The translations under genes were made by a program, and so were the position numbers. A DNA stretch of 47,365 nt. It comes from Paracoccaceae bacterium (lineage in GTDB: Bacteria; Pseudomonadota; Alphaproteobacteria; Rhodobacterales; Rhodobacteraceae). Positions 39,607 to 47,365 of the stretch are shown piece by piece. Where the stretch lies: assembly GCA_002709405.1 (NCBI GenBank), contig PAQV01000044.1, forward strand, positions 1-47,365, given 5' to 3'. The notes beneath the pieces are model-generated. The model was not told where the DNA came from, did no database searches, and saw nothing but the letters and a program-made list of their open reading frames with translations. The stretch's first letter is position 1, and each line of letters starts with the position of its first letter.

Positions 39607-41645
39607 CGGGCACCATAGTTTTCGATCCCCTGATCCCCTGGCTGCCGCTGGCGGTCGTCGGGGCGCTGTCCTTCGCCGCGGTGATCTTTGCCGCCTGGCG
39701 CGGGCTGGCCGGCTGGGCCCTGCGCGGGCTGGGCGCTCTGGTCGTCGTGGCCGCGCTGACCGGCCCGGCCTACCAGCTGGAAGACCGCGCGGCCTTGTCC
39801 GACATCGTGATCATGCTGGAGGACGAAAGCGCCAGCCAGGGCCTGTCCGACCGGCCCTCGCAAACGGCCGAGGCCGCCGACGCCCTGGCCGCCGACATCG
39901 CCGCCAGGCCCAATACCGAACTGCGCCGCGTGACCATTCCCGACGGGCCGGGCGACACCGGCACCCAGGCCATGACCGCCCTAGCCGAAGCGCTGGCCGA
40001 AGAACCGCGCGCCCGCGTGGCCGGGGTGATCCTGTTGTCGGACGGCCGCGTGCACGATCTTGACTACGCGCCCGACCTGCCCGCGCCGACCCACCTGCTG
40101 CTGAGCGGGCGCGACACCGACTGGGACCGCCGCCTGACCGTGCGCAACGCGCCGGCCTTCGCCATCATCGGCGAGCCCGTCACCCTGGCCCTGCGCATCG
40201 AGGATTCCGGCGATGCCCCCCAGGGCGCCGACACCGCGCCGCTCGACATCTCGGTCGATGGCGGAGAACCCGCCCGCTACGACGTGCCCATCGGCCAGGA
40301 CATCGACCTGCCGGTCACACTGCCGCATGGCGGGCGCAACGTCATCCAGTTCTCGGTGCCGGAAGCCGACGGAGAGCTGACGGACCGCAACAACACCGCC
40401 CTGATCCAGATGAACGGCGTGCGCGACAGGCTGCGGGTCCTGCTGGTCTCTGGCGAGCCTCACCCGGGGGGGCGCACCTGGCGCAACCTGCTGAAATCGG
40501 ACAGTTCCGTCGACCTGGTGCACTTTACGATCCTCAGGCCGCCCGAAAAGCAGGACGGCGTGCCTGTGGACGAACTCTCGCTGATCGCCTTCCCGACGCG
40601 CGAGCTGTTCCTGGAAAAGGTCGACGATTTCGATCTGATCATCTTCGACCGTTACAAGCGGCGGGGCATCCTGCCGTCGCTGTACCTGGACAACGTGGCC
40701 CAATACGTGCGCAAGGGCGGAGCGGTCCTGGTCGCCGCCGGACCCGATTTCGCCAATGCCACGTCGATCTACCGCTCGCCGCTGGGCGACGTGCTGCCGG
40801 CCGAGCCCACCGCCCGCGTGATCCAGGACCAGTACCGCCCGACGGTGACCGACATCGGCCAGCGCCACCCGGTGACGTCCGACCTCTCGGGGCAGGACAC
40901 ATGGGGGCCCTGGCTGCGCCAGATCGACGTGACCCCGTCCGAGGGCGAAGTGGTCATGGCAGGTATCGACGACCGGCCGCTGCTGATCCTGGACCGCGTA
41001 GACGAAGGCCGCGTGGCACTGCTTGCGTCCGATCAGCCCTGGCTGTGGAACCGCGGCTACCAGGGCGGCGGCCCGCAACTGGAGCTTCTGCGCCGGCTGG
41101 CTCATTGGATGATGAAGGAACCGGAACTGGAGGAAGAGGCGCTCTGGGCCGAGGCCACCGGCCAGACCATGCGCATCATCCGCCGGACGCTGAGCGAAAG
41201 CGTGGGCACCGTCACCGTCACCCGCCCCGACGGCACCCAAGACACCGTGACCCTGGAGGAAGTCTCCCCCGGCCGCCACGAGGCCCTGTACGAGGGCGCC
41301 GACATTGGTCTTTACAGGCTATCCGAAGGCGACCAAGATGCCGTGATCGGCCTCGGCCCGGCAGCGCCGAAGGAATTCGAGCAGACCATCGCAACCGGCG
41401 CGCTCCTGGAGCCAATTATCGCGCCCATGCGCGGCGGAATTCTCCGCCTGGAGGATGGCATCCCCACCCTTCGCAACATCCGCGAGGGCCGTCCTGCCGC
41501 TGGCCGAGGCTGGATTGGCCTGACCCCGCGGGACGCCTACGAAACCCGCGACGTTCGCCAGACACCTTTGCTGCCGCCCTGGCTTGTGCTCCTCCTCGGG
41601 TCGGGTTTCATCCTGGCAGGCTGGCTGCGGGAAGGACGGCGATGA
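39603..41645 (+). CDS. VWA-like / glutamine-amidotransferase-like membrane protein
   Basis: 680 residues. Two N-terminal helices (PWLPLAVVGALSFAAVIFAA and a second ending LVVVAALTGPAYQ) place the chain in the inner membrane, and a last helix LPPWLVLLLGSGFILAGWL lies near the C-terminus. IVIMLEDESASQG holds a DxSxS metal-site motif (D74, S76, S78) and GVILLSDGRVHDLD the later VWA strand. From about residue 275 an amidotransferase-like fold follows (RVLLVSGEPHPGGRTWRNLL, FDLIIFDRYKRRGILP, VRKGGAVLVAAGPDFA), without the catalytic Cys of true glutaminases. It completes a MoxR-DUF58-BatA/DUF4159-VWA set. Translation may depend on the minicistron chain before it. Confidence 0.85.
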   Translation: MTGTIVFDPLIPWLPLAVVGALSFAAVIFAAWRGLAGWALRGLGALVVVAALTGPAYQLEDRAALSDIVIMLEDESASQGLSDRPSQTAEAADALAADIAARPNTELRRVTIPDGPGDTGTQAMTALAEALAEEPRARVAGVILLSDGRVHDLDYAPDLPAPTHLLLSGRDTDWDRRLTVRNAPAFAIIGEPVTLALRIEDSGDAPQGADTAPLDISVDGGEPARYDVPIGQDIDLPVTLPHGGRNVIQFSVPEADGELTDRNNTALIQMNGVRDRLRVLLVSGEPHPGGRTWRNLLKSDSSVDLVHFTILRPPEKQDGVPVDELSLIAFPTRELFLEKVDDFDLIIFDRYKRRGILPSLYLDNVAQYVRKGGAVLVAAGPDFANATSIYRSPLGDVLPAEPTARVIQDQYRPTVTDIGQRHPVTSDLSGQDTWGPWLRQIDVTPSEGEVVMAGIDDRPLLILDRVDEGRVALLASDQPWLWNRGYQGGGPQLELLRRLAHWMMKEPELEEEALWAEATGQTMRIIRRTLSESVGTVTVTRPDGTQDTVTLEEVSPGRHEALYEGADIGLYRLSEGDQDAVIGLGPAAPKEFEQTIATGALLEPIIAPMRGGILRLEDGIPTLRNIREGRPAAGRGWIGLTPRDAYETRDVRQTPLLPPWLVLLLGSGFILAGWLREGRR

Positions 41646-41682
41646 GCGACCCGCGTGGCGCAATTGGCACCGTCGGGATTTG

Positions 41683-41787
41683 GGTATTTTTGAAGAGAAA
41701 GAAGCAGGAGGGATATTCTGTTGCTTCTTTCTCTTTTCAAATACCCCGGGGTTGAATTGGCCGAAGGCCAAGAAGGGGCAGCGCCCC
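41683..41787 (-). repeat. Intergenic repeat, copy 2, with a 24-bp inverted arm pair
   Basis: Arms 41683-41706 and 41722-41745 match at 21 of 24 positions when folded, around a 15-base loop; each arm is a GGTATTT...AAGAGAAAGAAGCA unit. To the right, TTGGCC-GAA-GGCCAA (41757-41771) and GGGGC-AGC-GCCCC (41775-41787) form two short hairpins right next to the folC stop. Read leftward from folC the order is the same as in the copy at 6561-6620. It lies between convergent genes and probably serves as terminator for both. Confidence 0.7.
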
Positions 41788-41788
41788 T

Positions 41789-43054
41789 TTACCCGTTCTG
41801 TTTGAGAATTGATCCCGCGAGGTAAAGCGATCCACAGATCACGATGCGCTCGGCTTCAGCGGCCGCCGCGATGGCGTCGTTTGCTGTGTCAGCCGTGTCA
41901 GCGGACAGACCAACAGCTCGGGCGCGGTCAGCCAGGGCTTCCGGGTCAAGGCCATTGGGCTCGTCCGGGACGGGCACGGCAATCAGGCGGGTTGCCTGCT
42001 TGGCCAGGGGGGCCAGGAAACCGCTGCAATCCTTGGTATTCATCATGCCCGCGACCAGAACCGTCGGGCGGGGGGGCAGGGTGGACAGCAGGTCGGCCAG
42101 GGCAATGCCAGCCGCTGGGTTATGACCTCCGTCCAGCCAGAGTTCGCGCGGACCTGCGGCGTCGACCAAGGGGCCCGAGGTTAGGCGCTGCATCCGGGCG
42201 GGCCAGGTGACGTTGGTCATCGCTGCGGAACAGCCGTGTTCCGTGATGCCCAACTGGCGCAGCACGGTCAGGGCCGCGCCGGCATTGTCGAACTGGTGGC
42301 GGCCTCGCAGGGCCGGGGCGGGGAGGTCCAGCAGACCGGTCTCGTCCTGGTAGACCAGCCGGCCACGTTCTTCGCTGACGTGCCAGTGCTCTCCTTGCAC
42401 CAGAAGCGGCGCCCCGGCGCGGGCTGCGGCCCGTTCGATCACGGCCATTGCCCTTTCGTCCTGGCGGCTGACCACGCAGGGCACGCCGGGCTTGATGATG
42501 CCGGCCTTCTCGCCGGCGATGGCCTCGATCGTGTCGCCCAGGAAGGCCTCGTGGTCCATGGACACCGGGGTGATCACCGTGGCCACCGGCGTGTCGATCA
42601 CGTTGGTGGCGTCCAGCCGGCCGCCCAGGCCGACCTCCAGCAGGGTGAAATCGGCAGGCGTTTCGGCAAAGGCCAGGAGGGCGGCGCAGGTGGTGATCTC
42701 GAAATAGGTGATCTCGACCCCGCCATTGGCGGCATAGCACCGGTCGAGCGCGTCGGTCAGGGCCTCTTCGGAAATCAGCTCTCCGGCCAGGCGCACGCGT
42801 TCGTGGAACCGGGCCAGGTGCGGCGAGGTATAGGCGTGCACCGATTTGCCCGCCCCTTCCAGCCCGGCCCGGATCATCGCCTGGGTCGAGCCCTTGCCGT
42901 TTGTCCCGGCAAGGTGAATCACCGGGGGCAGGCGCTTTTCGGGATGGCCGAGCGCCTCCAGCAGCCGCCACATCCGGTCCAGGGTGAGGTCGATCACCTT
43001 GGGGTGCAGGGTCATCATCCGTTCAAGGATGACGTCCGAACCCTGCGCCGTCAT
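41789..43054 (-). CDS. folC: Bifunctional dihydrofolate synthase/folylpolyglutamate synthase FolC
   Basis: 421-residue Mur-ligase-family enzyme that adds glutamate to dihydropteroate and to folates. The P-loop is HLAGTNGKGST, followed by YTSPHLARFHERVRLAGELI (the substrate-binding omega region), ITYFEITTCAALLAFAE, LEVGLGGRLDATNVI, SMDHEAFLGDTIEAIAGEKA and the C-terminal LDGGHNPAAG. All family motifs are intact. The ATG at 43052-43054 overlaps the accD stop (43051-43053), the accD-folC arrangement common in bacteria. An intergenic hairpin repeat directly follows the stop. Confidence 0.96.
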   Translation of the reverse strand: MTAQGSDVILERMMTLHPKVIDLTLDRMWRLLEALGHPEKRLPPVIHLAGTNGKGSTQAMIRAGLEGAGKSVHAYTSPHLARFHERVRLAGELISEEALTDALDRCYAANGGVEITYFEITTCAALLAFAETPADFTLLEVGLGGRLDATNVIDTPVATVITPVSMDHEAFLGDTIEAIAGEKAGIIKPGVPCVVSRQDERAMAVIERAAARAGAPLLVQGEHWHVSEERGRLVYQDETGLLDLPAPALRGRHQFDNAGAALTVLRQLGITEHGCSAAMTNVTWPARMQRLTSGPLVDAAGPRELWLDGGHNPAAGIALADLLSTLPPRPTVLVAGMMNTKDCSGFLAPLAKQATRLIAVPVPDEPNGLDPEALADRARAVGLSADTADTANDAIAAAAEAERIVICGSLYLAGSILKQNG

Positions 43055-43995
43055 GCGGCCGAGCCGGCGGGCGGTTCGGTGGAATTCGCCTCGGCCGGAG
43101 CCTCGGCTTCGGGGGCGGGCGGGGGCAGGTCGCCCTTGATCGCCGGGGGCAGGTTTATCAGCATCCGGGTGATGGTGATCAGCTCGTCGCGCATCTGCAT
43201 GCGGTGGGTCACCCGGTCCAGCATGCCGTGATCCAGCAGGTATTCGGCCCGCTGGAAGCCCTCGGGCAACTTTTCGCGGATCGTCTGTTCGATCACCCGG
43301 GGGCCGGCGAAACAGATCAGGGCGTTGGGCTCAGCGATGTGCACGTCACCCAGCATGGCATAAGACGCGGTCACCCCGCCGGTCGTCGGGTGGGTCAGCA
43401 CGACGATGTAGGGCAGGCCCGCTTCCTTGACCATTTCCACGGCCACGGTGGTCCGGGGCATCTGCATCAGCGACAGGATGCCTTCCTGCATCCGCGCGCC
43501 ACCGGCGGCGGAAAACAGGATCAGCGGGCGGTGCAGCTTCACCGCTTCCTGGGCGGCCGCGATGATCGCGTTGCCCACGTACATGCCCATCGACCCGCCC
43601 ATGAACGAGAAATCCTGGGCGGCGGCGACGATCGGGGTGCGGCCCATTTCGCCGGTGGCCACCAGCATGGCCTCTTTCTCGCCCGTGCCCTTCTGGGCCG
43701 CGCGCATGCGGTCGGGGTATTTCTTCTGGTCGCGGAACTGCAGCGGGTCGGCCTTGGGGTCCGGCACCGCGACCTCGGTGAATACGCCACCGTCGAACAG
43801 GTTGGCGAACCGGGCGCGGGGTGTCAGGCCCATGTGGTGGTTGCAATTGGTGCAGACGTTCAGGTTGTCCGACAATTCCCGGTGGAACAGCATGGTCCCG
43901 CAGGCCGAGCACTTGTGCCACAGGTTTTCCGGCGTTTCGCGCCGCGAGAAGATCGAGTTGATCCGCGGCCGGACGAAATTGTTGATCCAGTTCAT
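43051..43995 (-). CDS. accD: Acetyl-CoA carboxylase carboxyltransferase subunit beta
   Basis: 314-residue beta subunit of acetyl-CoA carboxylase, first committed step of fatty-acid synthesis. The N-terminal zinc ribbon is C29xxC32-x15-C48xxC51 within WHKCSACGTMLFH and VCTNCNHH. The carboxyltransferase core contains FSAAGGARMQEGILSLMQM, the oxyanion-hole glycine motif, and HPTTGGVTASYAMLGD. The last 20 residues are Pro/Ala/Glu-rich and probably disordered. It starts at ATG 43993-43995. Malonyl-CoA made by this enzyme is also the extender a polyketide synthase needs, but accD is housekeeping and not part of that cluster. Confidence 0.97.
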   Translation of the reverse strand: MNWINNFVRPRINSIFSRRETPENLWHKCSACGTMLFHRELSDNLNVCTNCNHHMGLTPRARFANLFDGGVFTEVAVPDPKADPLQFRDQKKYPDRMRAAQKGTGEKEAMLVATGEMGRTPIVAAAQDFSFMGGSMGMYVGNAIIAAAQEAVKLHRPLILFSAAGGARMQEGILSLMQMPRTTVAVEMVKEAGLPYIVVLTHPTTGGVTASYAMLGDVHIAEPNALICFAGPRVIEQTIREKLPEGFQRAEYLLDHGMLDRVTHRMQMRDELITITRMLINLPPAIKGDLPPPAPEAEAPAEANSTEPPAGSAA

Positions 43996-44055
43996 TCAGG
44001 CGCCCCTCGCTTGGCGTTCGGGGGCTGAGATATGCTGCATGAGCGGTAAATGCAA

Positions 44056-44967
44056 TCAGCGGCGCAGGGCAAGGCGGGCGGCCAGCCAGGACACGAGCAT
44101 CATCGCAAAATCGACGGGCAGCCAGGCCCGGACCAGGGCGGGGTCGCTGGCCGCTGTCGGGCTGGCGAACAGGGCCAGGCCGGTCATGCTGTCGGTGACG
44201 GCGACGACCAGCAGGGCCACGACATTGTTGGCCAGGTGCACGGCGATGGCCGGGCCCAGGGTGCCGGCCCGGGCGGTGAGGTCGGCCATCATCACGCCGA
44301 ACACCCCGGCCCAGGCCGAGACCAGCAGGGCGTTCTCGCCCGCCTCGGACGGGGCATAGTGGCCTGCGGCGAACAGCAGCGAGGGCAGGCCGATCCAGAT
44401 CAGCGGGCTGTCGAACCGGGCGGCCAGCTGTTGTTGAAGGTAGCCGCGAAAGAGGATCTCTTCGGTGCCGACCTGGATCAGCAGGGCGGCCAGGGACAGG
44501 GGCAGCAGGGGGATCCAGGTGGCCAGGGGCAGGTTGGGTTCCAGTGACAGGCCGGTGTCGTAGGGCGGCAGGGCGATGATCGTCAGGCCGGTCAGCACGA
44601 CCAGTGCCAGCACCGCGCGGAACTGGGCCAGGGCCGGGCGAAGAGGCCCGATCAGGGTGGCAAAGCCGCGTCCGTGCAGGGTGATGACGGCCAGCGCGGC
44701 GCCGACAGAGAAGAAGGCGAAGGTGCCCAGCAGGACCAGCAGGGAGGCAGGGCTTTGCCCCGGGGGGTTGCCTCCGGCAATCTGGCTGACCCAGAACGCC
44801 GGGGCGAGCGTCGACAGGACCAGCGCCAGGGCCGTGTTCAGGGCCAGGCCTACGCCGATGATCATCACGACGCCCAGAACCAGTCGCCAGGGCGCGGCCC
44901 GCGTCCGGGACGGGGCGACAAAACCATCGTGGGCGGCCCAGCCGGAATATGACGCGAGGTCAGGCAT
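44056..44967 (-). CDS. CPBP-family intramembrane metalloprotease
   Basis: About 303 residues with roughly eight membrane helices. The catalytic motifs of the CAAX/CPBP (Abi) family are all present: TEEILFRGYL (EExxxR), FAAGHY (FxxxH) and HLANN (HxxxN). I start at ATG 44965-44967 (MPDLASYSGW), which overlaps the stop of the upstream ABC-like gene; ATG 44979 (MTPKMPD) is an in-frame alternative. Substrates are unknown; relatives cleave membrane proteins or prenylated ends, or act in bacteriocin self-immunity. Coupling to the ABC-like gene with a cyclic-nucleotide domain suggests the two work in the same process. Confidence 0.9.
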   Translation of the reverse strand: MPDLASYSGWAAHDGFVAPSRTRAAPWRLVLGVVMIIGVGLALNTALALVLSTLAPAFWVSQIAGGNPPGQSPASLLVLLGTFAFFSVGAALAVITLHGRGFATLIGPLRPALAQFRAVLALVVLTGLTIIALPPYDTGLSLEPNLPLATWIPLLPLSLAALLIQVGTEEILFRGYLQQQLAARFDSPLIWIGLPSLLFAAGHYAPSEAGENALLVSAWAGVFGVMMADLTARAGTLGPAIAVHLANNVVALLVVAVTDSMTGLALFASPTAASDPALVRAWLPVDFAMMLVSWLAARLALRR

Positions 44968-47365
44968 CTTCGGCGTCATAGGACATTTCGTGCAGCGTGT
45001 CGCCATTGCCTTCCGAAATGATCCGCTTCACGTCCACGCCGCGGCTGTCCATGAAGCTGACCAGGGCTGACAGGTGCCCGGCCACGGTTTCCAGCAGGGC
45101 CACGGCCACGGTCGGGTCGGCTTCGATCACGTCGCGGAATTCCTCGGCCCCGATCCGCAGGAAGCGGGTCTTTTCGACGGCCACCAGGTCCATCACGCGG
45201 TTGGCGCGCTCGATGATGGCCAGGTCTCCGATCAGGCGGCCGGGTTCGATGATCGTGATCGGCTTGTCGCCCGGTTCGGCATCGGGCCAGCGCAGCTCGG
45301 CCTTGCCCGAGACACAGAGGTAGACCGCGTCGGCCGTCTGGCCTGCCCGAAAGATGACCTTGCCGGGCCGGGCCCTGTACCAGCTGGCCGAGAACGCCAG
45401 CAGGCGCTGGTTGCGCGTATCCAGCCGGGAAAACAGCGAGGTGCCCGCGATGGCCCGCAGCTTGTGGCGGAATTCCTCGCTGCCTGTGTCGTCGCCGGCC
45501 TCGGGGCGGCTGGTGGCCCCGTCGATCCGGCCGTCCTTCAGCTGGATCACCAGGTCGTATTCCCCGGGGTGGCGGAACTTGCGTTCCATGAAGATCATCG
45601 TGGCCTCGGGCAGCAGTTCGCGCAGGTTGGTGCGCGCGGCGGCCCGGGCGGCCGAATCGTGGCTTTCCAGCACCCGGTCAAAGACCAGGATGTCGGGCCG
45701 CTTCAGGGCCGCCCGGCTGAAGGCCGCCCGTTCCTGCAGCGTCTTGGGCAGGTTGGCCCCGCCCATGCCGGTGGGCAGGTCAAAGATCAGCCGGGCAATG
45801 CGCCAGCGCAGGCCCTCGTCGGTCAGGACCTCGGCCACCACGTCCTCGACCTCGTCCGCGCGGGCACCGGCATGTATGGACACCCGGCCATACAGCGCGT
45901 TTTCCTCGACCGTGAGGCGGGGCAGGTAGACATCCGGTTCCACCGGGATGAACAGGTCCTTCATCACGTCGCTCAGACCATGGGAATGGGCCTTGCGCAC
46001 CTTGATGATCTTTTCCTTCACCCGGTCGGTGAAGCCGGGCCCGATCTGCTCGGCGGTCAGCGAATAGGGCACCGTCATCATCAGCAGCTTGTCGTCGTCC
46101 GTCAGCGCGTCATCCCCGCCCGAGCGCCGCCGCCCCACGATGTCGACCAGCTGGCGATAGAGCTCGGGATCCAGCCCGACGCGCCGGAACAGCGGGTGGT
46201 CGATCCCGTCATGGCCGAAGGTCTGGTGCAGGGTGTCGATTACCGACTGGCCGATATTGAGCGCCTCGAGGGTCAGCCCCTCGCGGTGCAGCAGATCCCG
46301 GAAAAGCCGCGCCTGGGTCAGGCCCTCGGAGGGCATCGGCTGGCGCGGGGCCGCGAACAGCAGGTTGCCGCCCAGGGGCACGGCCGGGTTGAAGACGTCC
46401 GGATCGAAGCGGAAGACCACGTCGTCCAGCCCCTTTTCGACGATCCGCTTGTGCACTTCGTCGCGCAGGCTGACCACGGCCCGGGTCAGCTCGGGGTGCT
46501 GATCGGGCGAGATCCGCAATTGCAGGGCCCGCCGGATGATTTCGTCATCCTGCCCAATGGCCTGAATCAGCTTGAACCAGCCCGATCCGACCTCGTCGCG
46601 GTCGGCATAATCGCCCAGCGACGGATCCAGCCAGTCCGATTGCAGCGGATCGGGGCTGTTGCCGGATCGGGCGGCCTCGATCCCGGCGCGGCTGGAGGCC
46701 CAGCTGTCATCCTCGGGGGCCTTGGGCGACAGGCCGAAGGGCATCAGCAGGTTCTGCCCCAGCGTGCCGTCGAACAGGTAGGGCTGCGAATGGGCATAGC
46801 CCACGCGGGCGGCAATCACCGCCTGGTGCATCGTTGCCAGGTCGCGCCCGCCGATCTCGATCCGCCCGCGGGTGGGCGTGATCTCGCGGGTGAGCAGCCC
46901 GGCGAAGGCCGCGCGCTCGGCGACCGTGCCACCCTCGACGGCCAGCCGGCTGCCGGCGGGGACGTCCAGCGTGATGTCCTCCAGCACGACATTGCCGTCC
47001 TGGTCGGTGACGGTGACGTCCTTCAGGGCAATGTCGCCTTTTAGCCTGGGGATGGTTTCGGGCGGATTGTCGATCAGCCGTTCGTCGATCATCGAGCGCG
47101 GGGCAAAGCGTTCGGTCACCACGTCCCAGCGCAGGGACATGTCCTGGACCTGGTTGTAATAGGTCAGCAATTCCTTCCACGGCGCGGCGATGTCCTTGTA
47201 GGCCGCCAGCGCGGCCACCAGCGCGCCCACCGAGATCTGGCCCTGGATCGCCAGGATGCCACCGACCAGGTAGAAGAAGAACGGCGTCAGCTGGGTGATC
47301 AGGTTGTTGATGAACTTCATGAAGAACTTCTTCTGATAGATCACGAAGCGGATCTCGAACAGCCT
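44960..47365 (-). CDS. ABC-transporter-like protein with degenerate ATPase domain and cyclic-nucleotide-binding domain (5' end outside window)
   Basis: The last 801 codons are visible; reading continues beyond the right edge, and the GTG at 47342-47344 is internal. Residues below count from that codon. The end of an ABC exporter membrane domain (1-70, FFFYLVGGILAIQGQISVGA) is followed by a nucleotide-binding domain in which every catalytic motif is lost. Walker A is EGGTVAERAA (137-146, Lys to Arg), the signature LSGGQ is LPKTL (532-536), and Walker B ends VFDR with Arg for the catalytic Glu (555-557). About 265 residues (204-470) are inserted inside this domain. A Crp-like cyclic-nucleotide domain occupies 636-760 (GKVIFRAGQTADAVYLCVSG). 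The frame is intact, so it is not a pseudogene. It is likely a regulatory or structural membrane protein rather than a pump. Confidence 0.85.
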   Translation of the reverse strand, partial: RLFEIRFVIYQKKFFMKFINNLITQLTPFFFYLVGGILAIQGQISVGALVAALAAYKDIAAPWKELLTYYNQVQDMSLRWDVVTERFAPRSMIDERLIDNPPETIPRLKGDIALKDVTVTDQDGNVVLEDITLDVPAGSRLAVEGGTVAERAAFAGLLTREITPTRGRIEIGGRDLATMHQAVIAARVGYAHSQPYLFDGTLGQNLLMPFGLSPKAPEDDSWASSRAGIEAARSGNSPDPLQSDWLDPSLGDYADRDEVGSGWFKLIQAIGQDDEIIRRALQLRISPDQHPELTRAVVSLRDEVHKRIVEKGLDDVVFRFDPDVFNPAVPLGGNLLFAAPRQPMPSEGLTQARLFRDLLHREGLTLEALNIGQSVIDTLHQTFGHDGIDHPLFRRVGLDPELYRQLVDIVGRRRSGGDDALTDDDKLLMMTVPYSLTAEQIGPGFTDRVKEKIIKVRKAHSHGLSDVMKDLFIPVEPDVYLPRLTVEENALYGRVSIHAGARADEVEDVVAEVLTDEGLRWRIARLIFDLPTGMGGANLPKTLQERAAFSRAALKRPDILVFDRVLESHDSAARAAARTNLRELLPEATMIFMERKFRHPGEYDLVIQLKDGRIDGATSRPEAGDDTGSEEFRHKLRAIAGTSLFSRLDTRNQRLLAFSASWYRARPGKVIFRAGQTADAVYLCVSGKAELRWPDAEPGDKPITIIEPGRLIGDLAIIERANRVMDLVAVEKTRFLRIGAEEFRDVIEADPTVAVALLETVAGHLSALVSFMDSRGVDVKRIISEGNGDTLHEMSYDAEDA

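Overview
The window is GC-rich, densely coded DNA, most likely from a marine alphaproteobacterium of the Rhodobacterales (Roseobacter group). This rests on several things: SmoE-type polyol and FrcBCAK-type fructose transport operons, a urtABCDE urea transporter, the accD-folC pair, a short HemP, many ATGA gene overlaps, and an intergenic GC-hairpin/GTATTTG repeat of a kind I associate with this order. Placement is by recognition only; no rRNA, tRNA, CRISPR array, insertion sequence or phage gene was seen.

Layout. 1-2736 (minus): LacI-type regulator, polyol-binding protein and the first codons of a permease; the operon runs off the left edge. 3241-9331 (plus): urtABCDE, with no urease gene following. 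9844-10416: a small outer-membrane beta-barrel. 10949-26071 (plus): a six-gene biosynthesis and export cluster. 26292-27197: dgoK, apparently orphaned. 27450-28254: three overlapping small genes around hemP, behind an iron-box-like promoter. 28257-34189: a ROK regulator divergent from a fructose-type ABC transporter (frcBCA), frcK and a PfkB sugar kinase. 34218-34811 (minus): DUF1285 protein. 34869-41645 (plus): MoxR ATPase, DUF58, BatA/DUF4159 and VWA-like/amidotransferase-like membrane protein. 41789-47365 (minus): folC, accD, a CPBP protease and a 5'-truncated ABC-like protein with a degenerate nucleotide-binding domain and a cyclic-nucleotide-binding domain.

The most interesting region is 10949-26071. 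It holds a reducing type I polyketide synthase (KS-AT-DH-psiKR-ER-KR-ACP) with a fused condensation-like domain that has lost its catalytic histidines, a separate condensation-type acyltransferase that keeps them, a membrane-associated PAPS sulfotransferase, an RND/MMPL transporter, a LolA-like periplasmic lipoprotein-sorting protein and an outer-membrane barrel. This matches, part for part, the logic of mycobacterial sulfolipid/PDIM loci (Pks2 or MAS, PapA, Stf0, MmpL, LppX-type carrier), but with an outer-membrane component. I infer a locus that makes a sulfated polyketide-type lipid and carries it across the envelope. The product is unknown.

Smaller signals include a perfect 16-bp terminator stem whose loop is a four-tract G-quadruplex/i-motif, a two-copy intergenic repeat with compensatory stem changes, a chain of five-codon minicistrons linked by ATGA overlaps, and an unlisted 55-codon gene overlapping hemP.
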